DNA from: Arcuatula senhousia
Lineage: Eukaryota; Mollusca; Bivalvia; Mytilida; Mytilidae
Length of the DNA stretch: 64,000 nt
Assembly: GCA_963971305.1 (NCBI GenBank)
Contig: OZ020307.1
Span: 53,627,702 to 53,691,701 of the forward strand
Direction: 5' to 3'
A program made the translations under genes and the position numbers. The notes beneath the pieces were generated by a model. That model saw only the letters and a program-made list of their open reading frames with translations. It was not told the DNA's origin and made no database searches. This document shows positions 37,401 to 47,825 of this stretch, piece by piece (positions within the stretch are counted from its first letter, which is position 1; each line of letters starts with the position of its first letter).

Positions 37401-40400
37401 GTTATGGCCTTTTGGACTTAGAAATTTGCAGAAAATCATGATTAAAGTTTGTAATCGCAACTTCTAATAAACTACTGAACAGAATTTAACAAAACTTGGT
37501 ATATGCAAGAAGTACACCATATGTAGTTGTGCATATCACCAGGAATTTTTTTTCCCCAAATTTTTGTGGGAGTTATGGCCCTTTGGACTTAGAAATTTGA
37601 CATAATTTTGTTATGATATATGTATTCAAATACTTGCACATTAACTTTTACGATCATTCAATATTATTGATTCCTTTAGCTCGATACTAATTCCTCAAGG
37701 ATAACATTGATAGTCCAATAGCCGAACGCGTGGGGTATGTGAGCGTGCTCACTAAGGTTCTTTCATTTACTTTTGTGTAATACCTTTGATTATGATTTCC
37801 AGGACACAAAGAACTTTGCCAGGAGTTTCCAGCAGGAAACCCCCATCAAGAAAGGTCAGGTCAATAACCAGGACAGGGATCTCCTTGATAGAATCATTGC
37901 CCAGGTAAGTGCAGTTTCCAGCAGAAAATCCTAATATAGAAAGGCAAGGTTAAAAATCAGGACAGGAATCTCTCTGATAGGATTATTGCCCAGGTTTGTA
38001 CAGGTCCTACAGGAAAAAAAAAGATAATGAAATGTGGAATAAGTGCATGCTTCACAAGCTTTTATATATGCATGTAAATAAACAACAATTTTAAAAATCC
38101 TGAATGGAAAACACCAAGTAGCCTTGAATGTGACCAGTGGTTGCTGCTTGTTGGTTAATTATTGAACCCAGACTAAAAATTATTGCCTACAATACAAAAA
38201 CTATACAAAAAAATGTCAAAATGACCCCTTTCTTGACAATACTTTTCTTTGAGCCTTGATTACAACCAATTATTTTTGTATTTCAGCTCCAGGCAGCATT
38301 GCTAGACATGCATGAGATCTTCTTTGAAATACCAATGTTGGAGAGAATGCAACTGATAGCTCATGATAGACAGCTACGGGAAGAAAGACGTCTCAGAGAA
38401 AGTGTAAGTCTATGCTTATTCCTGGATATTTAATTGAGGTAGTATTTATCTATGCTAATATAATACAATTATCACCTTAATAGAAGTGTGACCCAGATGC
38501 TTCTTTCCTTAAGAAAGATAGTTCAGCTGGGGACAATGTGGTTAATGGTGGAAGCCCCTGAATATCATAAAATTTTAAGACTATTCATAATTTCAATTTT
38601 CTCCTTTGCCAATATAACTTTGTTTTGATTGTTTCAAACCTATTTAAGAATATTCTGATCTTCCATACAACTTTTGTCCTTTGCATCACTGATGAGTCTT
38701 TGATAGACATAAAAGATATCAGACACAGATTGAAATTTCACACTGTTTCCAGGCAGATTAAAATATTTTTCATTTTAGAAAAAGCTGCAAAATAAGCAAA
38801 AATTCTGTTTTTTCAATGGTGTGGATCTATTTTCAGGGTGCTACAACCAGGTCCAGTGTGTCCTCATCTAACCCTAGGATCAGCTCAGCTACACTAAAGG
38901 CCATGGAAAGGAAGAGGAAAGCACAGTATCCTTTACTTAAAAACCTATAGATTGTTATACCCCGTTTTCCAAGAAGAGGGGTATACTGTTTTACCTGTCT
39001 CTGTGGGTCTGTAGATTGGTAGTTTTATAGTTCAGTCCCACTTGTTTACAAGGGCTCAGCATCTTCGACGCCCTATAGTTTTCACTTTGTCCGTCGGTCT
39101 GTGTGTCTGTCTTGTGAACAATTCTTGTGAACACTAAAACTCAAAAACTATGAACAACACAGTGAAATTTTGAACAGCTACTTAGTTGCATGTCATAATA
39201 TGCATATTAAAATTTCATGCAAAAATGTGAAATTTTTTTGGAAAAAAACTTCATTTTTTATCGAAAATCACAGATTTTGAGAATTGGACTTTGTGAATTC
39301 TAAAACTCCAAAAAATTTCGTGCAAATCTGTTTAATGTTTTTGGTAAAAACTTCATTTTTGATGGAAAATCACAGATTTTGAGAATTGGAATTTTTGAAC
39401 AATAAAACTCAAATACTATTAACAATACAGCTATGCAGTTTCATACATATTCCATGGAACATGCCTTAGTGGTTATAATCAAAGTTTGTATGATTTTGAA
39501 AACACTAAGATTTTTTGCCACGGGGCCCTTTTTGACTTTGTCAGTATTCTAGTACATGTATGTGATGTGTGACACAACTTACAAAAATAAGCAATTAAAA
39601 ATTAACGAGGGAAAACAGCCAGTAGACTTTCATGTGACCAGTGGAGGCTGCTCTTCATCTTGCAAATGACGTAATACAAAAAATATATTCCATGGCTTAT
39701 TAAACAGCTTAAGAAATTAGGATTTGAGTTTTTGTTCTCTTTATTCAATACAATATTCCTCGAAAGTTCACTTGCTTAAAAAGATTTTTACTGGCGGGGG
39801 GCAGCACACCATTGCTAATTTCACAGACTGTTATATTTGACTAAATTGAATGATTAGTTAGTCCTTGACCTCTAACAGAGAGGCGGAGATATCTGTTTTT
39901 GGTGACGTCAGACCTCGGACTGCACCAGCTGATCACCAGAGGGCGCCAGATATAGATATCAGGTCTGTTAATGTTCCATTTAAGAAAGTTTGCTAATCTC
40001 ATTAGTGATATCATGTGTTCACTAATTTGCATAAAAAGTGTCAATTTGGCTGGCAATAAACAATGCAATTAACAACATCCATTGAAAAGATCATTTCAAC
40101 AATTTTCTCTAAATCCTATAACTTTTTTATTTCACAAGAAAAAGATTGTTCTACATTCTTTGATATACATTGTATAGCTACTCCAACTAAAAATTTTAAT
40201 TGTCAAATTCATTCATGAAAACAGCTTAAAACGATAGGTATCTGCTTCAAAAACAGGAAAATATAATTTGTATTTTAAAAATTGCACGGAGTACAGAATT
40301 GTTAAAAAATTAAAATTTTCACTTCCTCTGCTTTTTTTTCATTTCCGGTTCTCCCTTTCCTCATAATGGATTTAAACTGTATCCCGAATTTAAATGGCCT

Positions 40401-43400
40401 AGAGTTACGACACTTTGGCCATTGGTAGCAATAAAATTTCAGAAAAATTCTATAAAAAGTAGAAAAAATAGCAAAACACACAAAATTTTAACTTGGCGTG
40501 CATCAACGTGCATTCATCAAATAAATTGAAACTTGGCATTTTGACAGAAATTGCACAGATAAATATGAGAGATACCACTTCTCATTTCATCTACATTAGG
40601 GTCACCATTAATTTTAGAAGTGAAATATCTACAAAGTAACAAATCTCTTAGTGAAATGTTTTGTTGGAGTAGCTACATTGTATTTGTTGCTCCAAAATTT
40701 AAACACTAGTCTAGAAATAAGAAGAAACAAAAGTGGCTTAAACTTTTGTATGTTTAATCTCTTTTGATTTTTGTACTTTGAAAGATTTTTATATTTTGAT
40801 GAATGCCTTGCTTTTGCATCCTTATGTCTAACTCATGCTTTGTAACAACTTCATAACAAAACTCTCTTTCAAGGTCAGTTGATCTTCTACGTCCTGTTGT
40901 CCTTATAGACATGTCTTAGTTGAGCGGATTTATGCTTAGCATGAATTAGTGCAACCCCTTGTTTCTGATAAATGCTTGCTATCAAACCTTATCTTCATCT
41001 AAAAAAAACTTAAATATTTTATGTGCTTCTTCCTGTCAAATCACTCCTTCATGTCTGCTTTCCAATGGTAGTTACACCAGCAGGGTTTGACACTTACATA
41101 CCATAGTGCCATATAAAAGTCACTAGTCCGCGATCAACTTTACTAGTCCTTGAAATATATAACCCCTTTCAAAGTTTCTTCTTCATCTTAACTTGCTTAA
41201 GGTGCAAACCATTATTTTGAAAATAAAAGGCTATAAAAAAGTGTCTGTAAAAGAAGGTATTAAGCATTTTAAAAAACTAATTGTTTGTATATTACTGTAG
41301 AAGCAGAAATATTTGTGGGGGATTAATTTTCGTTTATTCATTGGGTTAGAAAAATCCACGAAATTAAATCCCCATGAATTTAGAATAATAAGTGAAAGGG
41401 TGTATAACAAAATAAAAAATCCACGAAAATTTGTCCCCACCAATTCAGTTTTGTGCTCTAAACCACAAAAGGACAAGATAAGATAAGAGCACGAATTGGT
41501 CCCTGACATTGGACAAATTTCCCAAAATTGGAATATTGAAGTATAACAGTGTGATTTTGTGATTCAGAAGTTATATATTTTGGAGCAGGTAAAATTTTAT
41601 TGAAAATTTGACATACATGTATATGGCGTATTTCTGCATGTGCACAAAACCATAAAACTATGAAATGTAGTAAAATTTGCCTATAATTTTTAAAATGATA
41701 AGGGTTTTTGTGACATTTAAATATGAGTGGACCAGCGGCCCACAAAGAAAATTTCTGGAAACATGAGTTTTCGTATGTCAAATCCACAGTTACCACTCAT
41801 AGTTATTTTAGCCAAAAACATTCAAAAATATACCAAATTTTGAGTAATTTTTAGAAAAGACAATTTTTTTATCAAGTTTGATCAAATGCTTAAACGAGAT
41901 ATGATCTATTCTTTGTTTAAAACATTTAAATTTATTAACTTTCATTACTCAATATAAAATAAATCTATATTTTAGCATAAAATTTCACTTTTGAAAAAGA
42001 GGCCAAAAATAGCTCATATCATACCTTGTCCTTTATCCCCACGAAAATAAATGATTATTCAGTAACTTAAATTTATTAAATAGTTTCTGCATTGAAAGTG
42101 ATTCAAAAGTACCATCATTACTAGTCGCAACCCACTACCAGTTTTCAGCTTTCACTAGTCCTCCTTGATTTTCTGAAAGCCCCGGGCTAGCATACTAGTG
42201 TTAGTATCCAACCCTGACCAGACAGATTTGTTTGAGCCTAATCTCTCTAATGCCTGCTTTCTAACCCTAGCTACAATAACTACATTGATATTTCAGCGGA
42301 CCATTGAGAAGACATTTCCAATTTCTTTTATCCAGGGCCTTACAACCAGTTCACCATAATTCTACACACAGTGGAAATACGACAGCAAGGTACTCCATCC
42401 TTCATCATCATTATCATGGGTTCCAGTCTCATTTACAAAGGCATACCTTTCTTAGATCAGCAGCGTTTTGGTGACATCCTACAGATCATTTTAAATCATT
42501 TAAAACAGGCATTTTAAGACAAAGGCAACAAATCAGAAGTTTTTCCATTGAGAATTCATTTTGAAATAATAACTGAAGTTTGATTTTAAAGACAAAAATA
42601 TAATGCTTAGAATCAATTACAACTAAGTCACAGGAATTAATTCTTGCTACATCAGATGCCCATTTTGTCTATTCAAGGACTCATCCAAGGTGGGCTTGCC
42701 AAAAGTTAAAAATGCCCAACACAATATTAATATGTTTAATACCAAATATTGCCAAATAATAGCTCAGATTAAAAACTAAAACCAACCTATCTGTATGCTT
42801 TGGGTAGGAAGAATCTTAGAATTAAGAAAATTTTTCAAATTATTGCCAGTATCCTATTTCAAATCAAACAAACTAGTAAACATATGAACATTTTTCTAAG
42901 ATTTTTGTGTAGGGGTTAATGTTTTGCTCTAATTGCCATGAAAAATATCTGCAAAAAATATTCCCCACACTAACAGTTTTGCACATAAATCATATCATAA
43001 AAGTAATAGATCATGACATTTGAACCTGTATAAACAGTTCACTTCTGCACAGATCACAAAGTCATTCAGTTTAGACAGCTTCGCTGTATAAACATGAACC
43101 TTAAATTTTTTTAGGTTGAAAACTCGTCCAAAAACTGCTCCAAGTCAGAGAGTACAAACTCACTCACCAACTCCAAGCACAAACAACCAGCAGCAGCAAA
43201 TGAATCGTCATAGCAACCAACAACAGCAGCAGACAACAGAGGCAGCCATTGTTGCTAAAAATAGAAAGACAGCTAGCAATGCCAATGTTACAGGTAGTTT
43301 TATCTTTTTGTCAATAGTTTCATCAAATTTAAATGGTTTACCTTTCGAATTACTTATGCACACCTAATTTAATTTCTTTTTGTCTCTCTTCAGTGTTATA

Positions 43401-45950
43401 TACTGTATAATCATTTATTTTCGTGGGGATAAAATATCATGGTTCAGAGCACAAAACTGAATTGGAGGGGACAAATGTTCGTGGATATTTAATTTTGGTA
43501 TACACTCATCAACTAAATATTTTGAATTCGTGGGGATATAATTTCGCGGATTTCTCTTACCCACGAAATAAATGAAATTAAATCCCCCACGAATATTTCT
43601 GCTTCTACAGTATTAATATGAAATAATTAGATATTCAGTTGACTCTTCATATTTTATGGACCCCCATCAGAACTCTCAAATTCAATCTATTTATAGATTA
43701 ACTAAATCTCTTTAGGAAATCACATTAAATATATGAGAATCGTCTTTCTTGGAAAAAGGTTAATTAGTAAAAATATTTTGTTAAATTTCACAGGAAGATA
43801 TAGAAAAAATGAGGTAACAATGTCTGTTTTACAAGTAAACATCTATGGTGTCATTTTAATTTGAATAAAGACAACTTTTATTGCTAACAAATGTTATGTG
43901 ACTAAACTTTTATGAAAAAGTTATGCCTAACCTTTTTTATTTAACAAATTTTTTTTTTTAATTGCTCTTTAGTTTTGGCTGATTTCATCAAATTAATACA
44001 TGGGTATCATATTTGTGTATTGGTTATCAAAGCCTTGTGCTACTAACTTATTCCAGCAAGCTAGACAAAGTAACTGTATTTATATTGTTTGTACATTAAA
44101 TCTTAACGTAAAGTTACATTTCTTACTGCTGCAAGTTGAGCATGATATTTAGTTCCCCCACTATTGGCTTATGTTTGGTGATTAAGAAGTAAAAGCCCTA
44201 CCTCCTCCCTCCCAAAAAGTGAGGTGTGGATAATTTTATGAGGTTTTGATTTTTGTTCTTTTTGCAAGGTCATCACAAGCACAAAAATGTAAATTCACCT
44301 AATTGTTTGTTAACCATACAGTGCCTTTAAAAGATGAAAAGAAGGCAAAATATAAATGCCCACTAAAATTAAGTACCCTGCCTGATTCAAATTTGGCATT
44401 AGCTAAAATTATTATTATCCAGTATAAGATTCAATAGTTTTTTGGTTTTGGTTATATGTCATCAATTTAAATAATTGGGTATTTAGTTTGTGCTATGGAA
44501 CATGTTACTAACAAATTTGTATCATGCTTAAAAGGGATGCATATGGGGACAATAGATTTTGAAAAATGGAAAATTACCAAAGATAATTCTCAATCAAGAC
44601 AGAGTATTTTATTTTTAACCCTTTGTAATGTTTGTTTATAATGAAAGGACAAGGTACGATAAGGCCTATATTTGGCCCCCTCTTAGACTAAAAAATAGAA
44701 AACTGATCTAGAGAAAATTCCTTTTGTTATTTATTAAGTCAAATGAATGAAGATGATAAAACAACTAAATAAATAAGAATTTTTTTATGTTATTAATTGA
44801 AATTGCTTGTCAAAACATGGTGAATCTGTATGATTTCTTTCAAATTCACAGGAAATTGACAATATTTGGTTAATATTTTCAATTTTTAGATGCCAGCGAC
44901 TACTTAGACCACAGTTATTGTTTATGAACTTTAATTTGCACTTTAAGGATGGTCACTGTTCATGTTTCAGGATTTCAGTCTGATTTTGGAACTCCTCTAG
45001 ACTTTGCCTTTAAATATTGAAGAATTTTTTTGCACACTGACCCCTACTTTTTATGATATTTTCTGATTATATAGACCTTAACAACCAACTGTATAAAATA
45101 TTTTGAAATTCTTGATACAACTTCATGGTTTTTAAGGCCAAAAACGTCACAATGTTAAACTTATGTAAAATCTAGAGGAGTCTGATTTCCCGCCAAATTT
45201 TTGACATCATTTATCTCAAAAACGAGCACACGGACCTATCATTTTCTTTTTACTATTTGATTAAGTAAACAATTATCTATCATTTCCACCACATATCATA
45301 AAATCTTTGATATAAAAAAATTCCGGAGTGACCATCCTTAAAATGATTATAAATCAGTCGAGAAATCCATGGTCTACGTTGTGGCCGATCATTAAAAAAT
45401 AACAAAATTAGCATGAAAAATGACATTTTTCAACGATTTTGTTACTTTTGCACTACTTTAGGCCTCTATAAAATTAAAATTACTGTAAAGATGGAAAATG
45501 TTTACCATTGTCAAAAAGTTTAATCATCTTACTTGAAACCTTAATGATATTTAAATCATTTACTTAGGATTTGTTTTTCTTTAAATAATGGGGCCAAATA
45601 TGGCCCTTACTGTACCTTGTCCTTTAAAGATAGGGGATTACCTTTTGGGTGCTTATTCATTCTTCTGTCACACTGTCATACCTTATGTTTGCCTAAAGTT
45701 GCATTTACATCTAAGGAACCCTTTATTTGATCTTCATTAAATTTTGTACATTTATAATCATCAAAGTACAATATATTGCTTTAATTCCAACAAATATGGA
45801 CTTAGCAGGCTGTCATTGTCTTTGTCATTGCTTGTTTAATTTTGATAATAAAGCAACTTATCTTAATCCTCATTCTTTGTTGCAGCAAAGTCCACGTCAA
45901 CAGCGACAGTTGCCTCAAAGAAGAAAAAGTCCGGCAAAGCATGGCGATGA
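28455..45950 (+). CDS. CCP110: Centriolar coiled-coil protein of 110 kDa (CP110)
   Basis: Ten exons join in phase: 28440-28592 (ATG at 28455), 29389-29517, 31984-34959, 35340-35591, 35985-36101, 37803-37904, 38287-38403, 38837-38925, 43115-43293 and 45886-45950 (TGA at 45948). The total is about 1387 residues, versus roughly 1000 in human. The N-terminus SLIKFNGVPILPPV followed by a basic helix matches CP110. A Ser/Gln-rich, apparently disordered 992-codon exon follows, with SPKIHKLKKHHRS and a coiled coil at about residues 893-948 (IQADHFNKIRQHLIEQQ). The conserved C-terminal domain at 1166-1277 (CVKGYLTRRLLMTEKV, FARSFQQETPIKKG, LQAALLDMHEIFFEIP) is diagnostic. CP110 caps mother centrioles with CEP97 and blocks cilium formation; it binds calmodulin and centrin. 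A KEN tripeptide lies at 33682-33690. The 5' start could lie further upstream. Confidence 0.92.
29518..31983 (+). other. CCP110 intron 2, with short tandem duplications
   Basis: This 2.5-kb intron has a GTAAAA donor and a TTTTTCAG acceptor. It holds a two-copy ~48-bp repeat at 29820-29940 (TTTCATATTTTCAAAAATTT) and a three-copy ~54-bp repeat at 31073-31195 (TAGATTTTTGTCAATG). No other gene is supported. Confidence 0.7.
36695..37738. mobile_element. TIR-bounded element made of five ~170-bp tandem units, in CCP110 intron 5
   Basis: ATACCCCACGC at 36695-36705 and its exact inverse GCGTGGGGTAT at 37728-37738 bound a 1044-bp block. Inside, GTTTGTAATCGCAACT recurs at about 36769, 36938, 37107, 37278 and 37447 (period 169-171), each unit containing GGAGTTATGGCCCTTT. 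A leader with TCCGTCCGTCCATCGG precedes the first unit. Inverted ends around internal tandem repeats make this a non-autonomous element; it resembles the tandem-repeat elements known from bivalves. Confidence 0.7.
37911..37993 (+). pseudogene. Decayed tandem copy of CCP110 exon 6
   Basis: Starting 6 bp after the donor of the exon at 37803-37904, an 83-bp segment repeats the last 83 bp of that exon (GTTTCCAGCAG... to ATTGCCCAG) with about 20% difference. It contains an in-frame TAG, has no polypyrimidine tract before it, and its donor has changed from GTAAGT to GTTTGT. It is a non-functional exon duplicate inside intron 6. Confidence 0.85.
38956..39570. repeat. Dispersed bivalve-type repeat beginning TTATACCCC
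   Basis: It starts TTATACCCCGTTTTCC, with the inverse GAGGGGTATAC 20 bp later, then runs through GTCCGTCGGTCTGTGTG and two partial copies of AAATCACAGATTTTGAGAAT (about 39265 and 39367). No coding capacity; the right limit is unclear. Confidence 0.45.
39934..39948 (+). promoter_or_regulatory. CTCF-like motif
   Basis: CACCAGAGGGCGCCA fits the core CTCF consensus (CCACCAGAGGGCGC-type). It lies in a locally GC-richer patch (about 39890-39960) inside an otherwise AT-rich CCP110 intron. Binding is not shown by sequence alone. Confidence 0.35.
40176..40674. mobile_element. Mutator-like (MULE) MITE with 9-bp target duplication
   Basis: The ends AGCTACTCCAAC and GTTGGAGTAGCT are exact inverses. A direct repeat ACATTGTAT flanks the element at 40167-40175 and 40675-40683. 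A 9-bp duplication is characteristic of Mutator-like transposition. The 499-bp element has no open frame. Confidence 0.75.
41293..42064 (-). mobile_element. TACTGTA-ended MITE (copy 1) split by a nested insertion
   Basis: The left part (41293-41467) and right part (42035-42064) together match, in reverse orientation, the intact 212-bp copy at 43401-43612 (phrases AATCCACGAAA, TCCCCACGAA, TTTTGTGCTCT). The 41468-42034 segment between them is a different element. Removing it leaves about 205 bp. Confidence 0.8.
41468..42034. mobile_element. AAAGGACAAGRTA-ended element, copy 1 (nested)
   Basis: It begins AAAGGACAAGATA and ends TACCTTGTCCTTT, inverted ends with one mismatch. It is 567 bp long and sits inside the TACTGTA-type MITE. 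A related copy lies at 44644-45625. No coding frame is convincing; minus-strand frames of 92 and 112 codons here look like chance. Confidence 0.75.
42336..42389 (+). CDS. CCP110: Possible 54-bp cassette exon of CCP110
   Basis: A good acceptor (TTTCTTTTATCCAG) and donor (AAG|GTACTC) bound 54 bases. Both boundary phases equal those of the surrounding junction, so inclusion adds exactly 18 residues (ALQPVHHNSTHSGNTTA plus the split codons) without stops. It lies within the predicted U12 intron, and its acceptor lacks a U12 branch site, which makes normal inclusion doubtful. Confidence 0.4.
43401..43612 (+). mobile_element. TACTGTA-ended MITE, copy 2 (intact)
   Basis: It runs from TACTGTATAATC to TTCTACAGTA, with 7-bp inverted ends and internal CCACGAAA/TTTCGTGG motifs. 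TA dinucleotides adjoin the ends, which would suit a Tc1/mariner-type target, but that is tentative. It is inverted relative to the copy at 41293-42064. Confidence 0.75.
44644..45625. mobile_element. AAAGGACAAGRTA-ended element, copy 2, carrying a nested MITE
   Basis: AAAGGACAAGGTA at 44644 and TACCTTGTCCTTT ending at 45625 are exact inverses, with subterminal ATATTTGGCCCC / GGGGCCAAATAT also inverted. The total is 982 bp; subtracting the nested 401-bp element leaves 581 bp, close to the 567 bp of copy 1. Confidence 0.8.
44942..45342. mobile_element. TTTAAGGATGGTCACT-ended MITE nested in a larger element
   Basis: TTTAAGGATGGTCACT at 44942-44957 and AGTGACCATCCTTAAA at 45327-45342 are perfect 16-bp inverted repeats. 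There is also an internal GAACTCCTCTAGA / TCTAGAGGAGTCTGA pair of inverted phrases. No coding frame. Confidence 0.8.
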
Positions 45951-47825
45951 ACGTCCAAGAATTATTATCAGAAGAGACTCCAAGGTCTAGTGGTTCTCTA
46001 GTCCCATAGGACCGATAAAAAAGGTTAAAACCAGTCACCCAATCTGCAATCTATGTTTTGACATATTAGAACTGAAGAAATTCCCTAGTATAAAATTTCA
46101 TCTTTGGGAAATGACTGCAGTTCAAGCAAGGAGGATGTTTCATTCAACATACAGGAATAACCAGCTAATAAGCGAAGATACATATAGTGAAACCTGACCA
46201 AACCAAACCAATGGAAAACCAGTTTAAATGGAGTGAAAAATCTAGGTGATAAAATGTTGAATGTCTTGCACCGTGTGTATTGGCAGCGAAGAAATGTTTG
46301 TAACAACTGTCTTGGCAACTACCATATTACAGCCACTTGATATTTTTTATACTGTCCCATTACAACAGATCTGATTTCAGGTCTGTGGCTCACCTATTTC
46401 CTGTTTAATGAAATCAATCCATTTTTGACTTTGACAGATTTTTATTCTTTTAAAACCAGAATAAAGTGACCACCTGTCTAAAATGACAATTTTTTAGTCC
46501 TAAAGATGTTTGATTTAGACCGGTTTCAATGAAGATTAATTTTTCATATCAAATGATAAAACATGAATGTACATGTAGTAAGCTTAAGCATAGGTTGTAC
46601 TTTACAAATATTTTTAACAAGGATAGGATTGTTTGTAAACAAAGTCAGGATATTTATATAACTGTATTGTTTTCCTACCATATATTTGTAAATGATCTCA
46701 TGTTTTATGATGTTGAGTGACATTTCTAAAACTCACCTGTGATAGGTGTTACTGGTATAATTATTCAAAAACTATGAAGAAAAATGTTTTTTACACAGGG
46801 TTAAAATTTTACATTTTCTGTAAAAACATATTGGAGATTTTCTCTGAAAACATTTGTAGATTATTTTGCAAACAAAGGATGGAAGTTCCTCTTTAAAGTA
46901 ACCTTAAACTTAAGGTCAAGCTTCTTGTTTTAATTGTTCATTTATATGCATATATTCTTCTTTAAATCATTTTTTAAAATAAATTTGCAATTAAAATATA
47001 TTAATCAAGTCTATTGCAATTTCTATTTAAACTTGAATACTCAGTTACAAATGTCTTAATTTGTTGAAATATTACTTTTTAGGGATAAATTTATTGCAAT
47101 ACAAAGCATTTCATTAACTCTGTTAAAATACCCTCGCCATAAATATGTTGTACTAGCTCTTTGAGATTGGTAGCTATCAACTTCTTTTCCATGTTACTTT
47201 TATTTCATCATCGATACCATATATGTACTTAACATATTTACAGTCTTTTTCTGTAGATTGGTCATGTTAGTTTCTAACATAAATGTTCTGTTTTAGATCA
47301 GCTCCTAATGACCTTTGTCGTAGTTGTAACTTTGACCTTTGACCTTAAAATCTTGAATGTTGGTTTCAATTTAAACTTTGTGTCTGATTAACTATACCTT
47401 TGATTTTTAAATTGATATGCATTTGTAAGACATAAACATTTTCTTTTGAACATGTAAATGTATTCTTTTCTTAATGATTTTCATATAGCTTACAAGTGTT
47501 GTGAAGAATTTAGAATTTTCTAACTAAACTGACCCACTTCCTGTTAACTGATGGGGCAGCAGTGTCATATCTTTCTTTTTTTATATAAGTTTTGTTTTTG
47601 TTTTTTCTCTTGAAGATTTTGATGTTAATGATTTATTTAAACATTGAAAATGTTTATTAAAGATATTTATTTATTTTATTTATGCATTTAAAACTCACAT
47701 CAAATGTTATATTTATCACATGGTTTCGTTAATACTTTTATACATATTATGTCATTGTTGCCAAATTCATCAAAGAAGTTCTGTGATTGCAGAAATAAAC
47801 ATTTTATACAAAGAACCTGTTGTCA
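45951..47825 (+). other. Probable CCP110 3' UTR with polyadenylation signal
   Basis: After the TGA at 45948-45950 there is no further coding exon. The sequence is AT-rich, with several AATAAA-like hexamers. AATAAA at 47794-47799, followed by GT/T-rich sequence (CTGTTGTCATT), is a reasonable end of the transcript. An earlier AATAAA near 46461 could be an alternative. Confidence 0.5.

Larger units (their letters stand above)
38926..43114 (+). other. Predicted U12-type intron of CCP110
   Basis: The exon ends at GCACA and the intron starts GTATCCTTT, the exact minor-spliceosome 5' splice consensus. The 3' end has CCTTAA at 43099-43104, ten to eleven bases before the AG at 43113-43114, as expected of a U12 branch site. 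Splicing gives CA|G TTG and keeps the frame. Reading through instead meets a stop at 38948-38950. The intron holds several transposons and, at 42336-42389, a possible cassette exon. Confidence 0.75.

Noticed and set aside
45727..45990. 87-codon plus-strand frame near the CCP110 end
   Set aside because: It overlaps the last exon in another frame; the exon spliced in the correct phase ends AKSTSTATVASKKKKSGKAWR and a stop.
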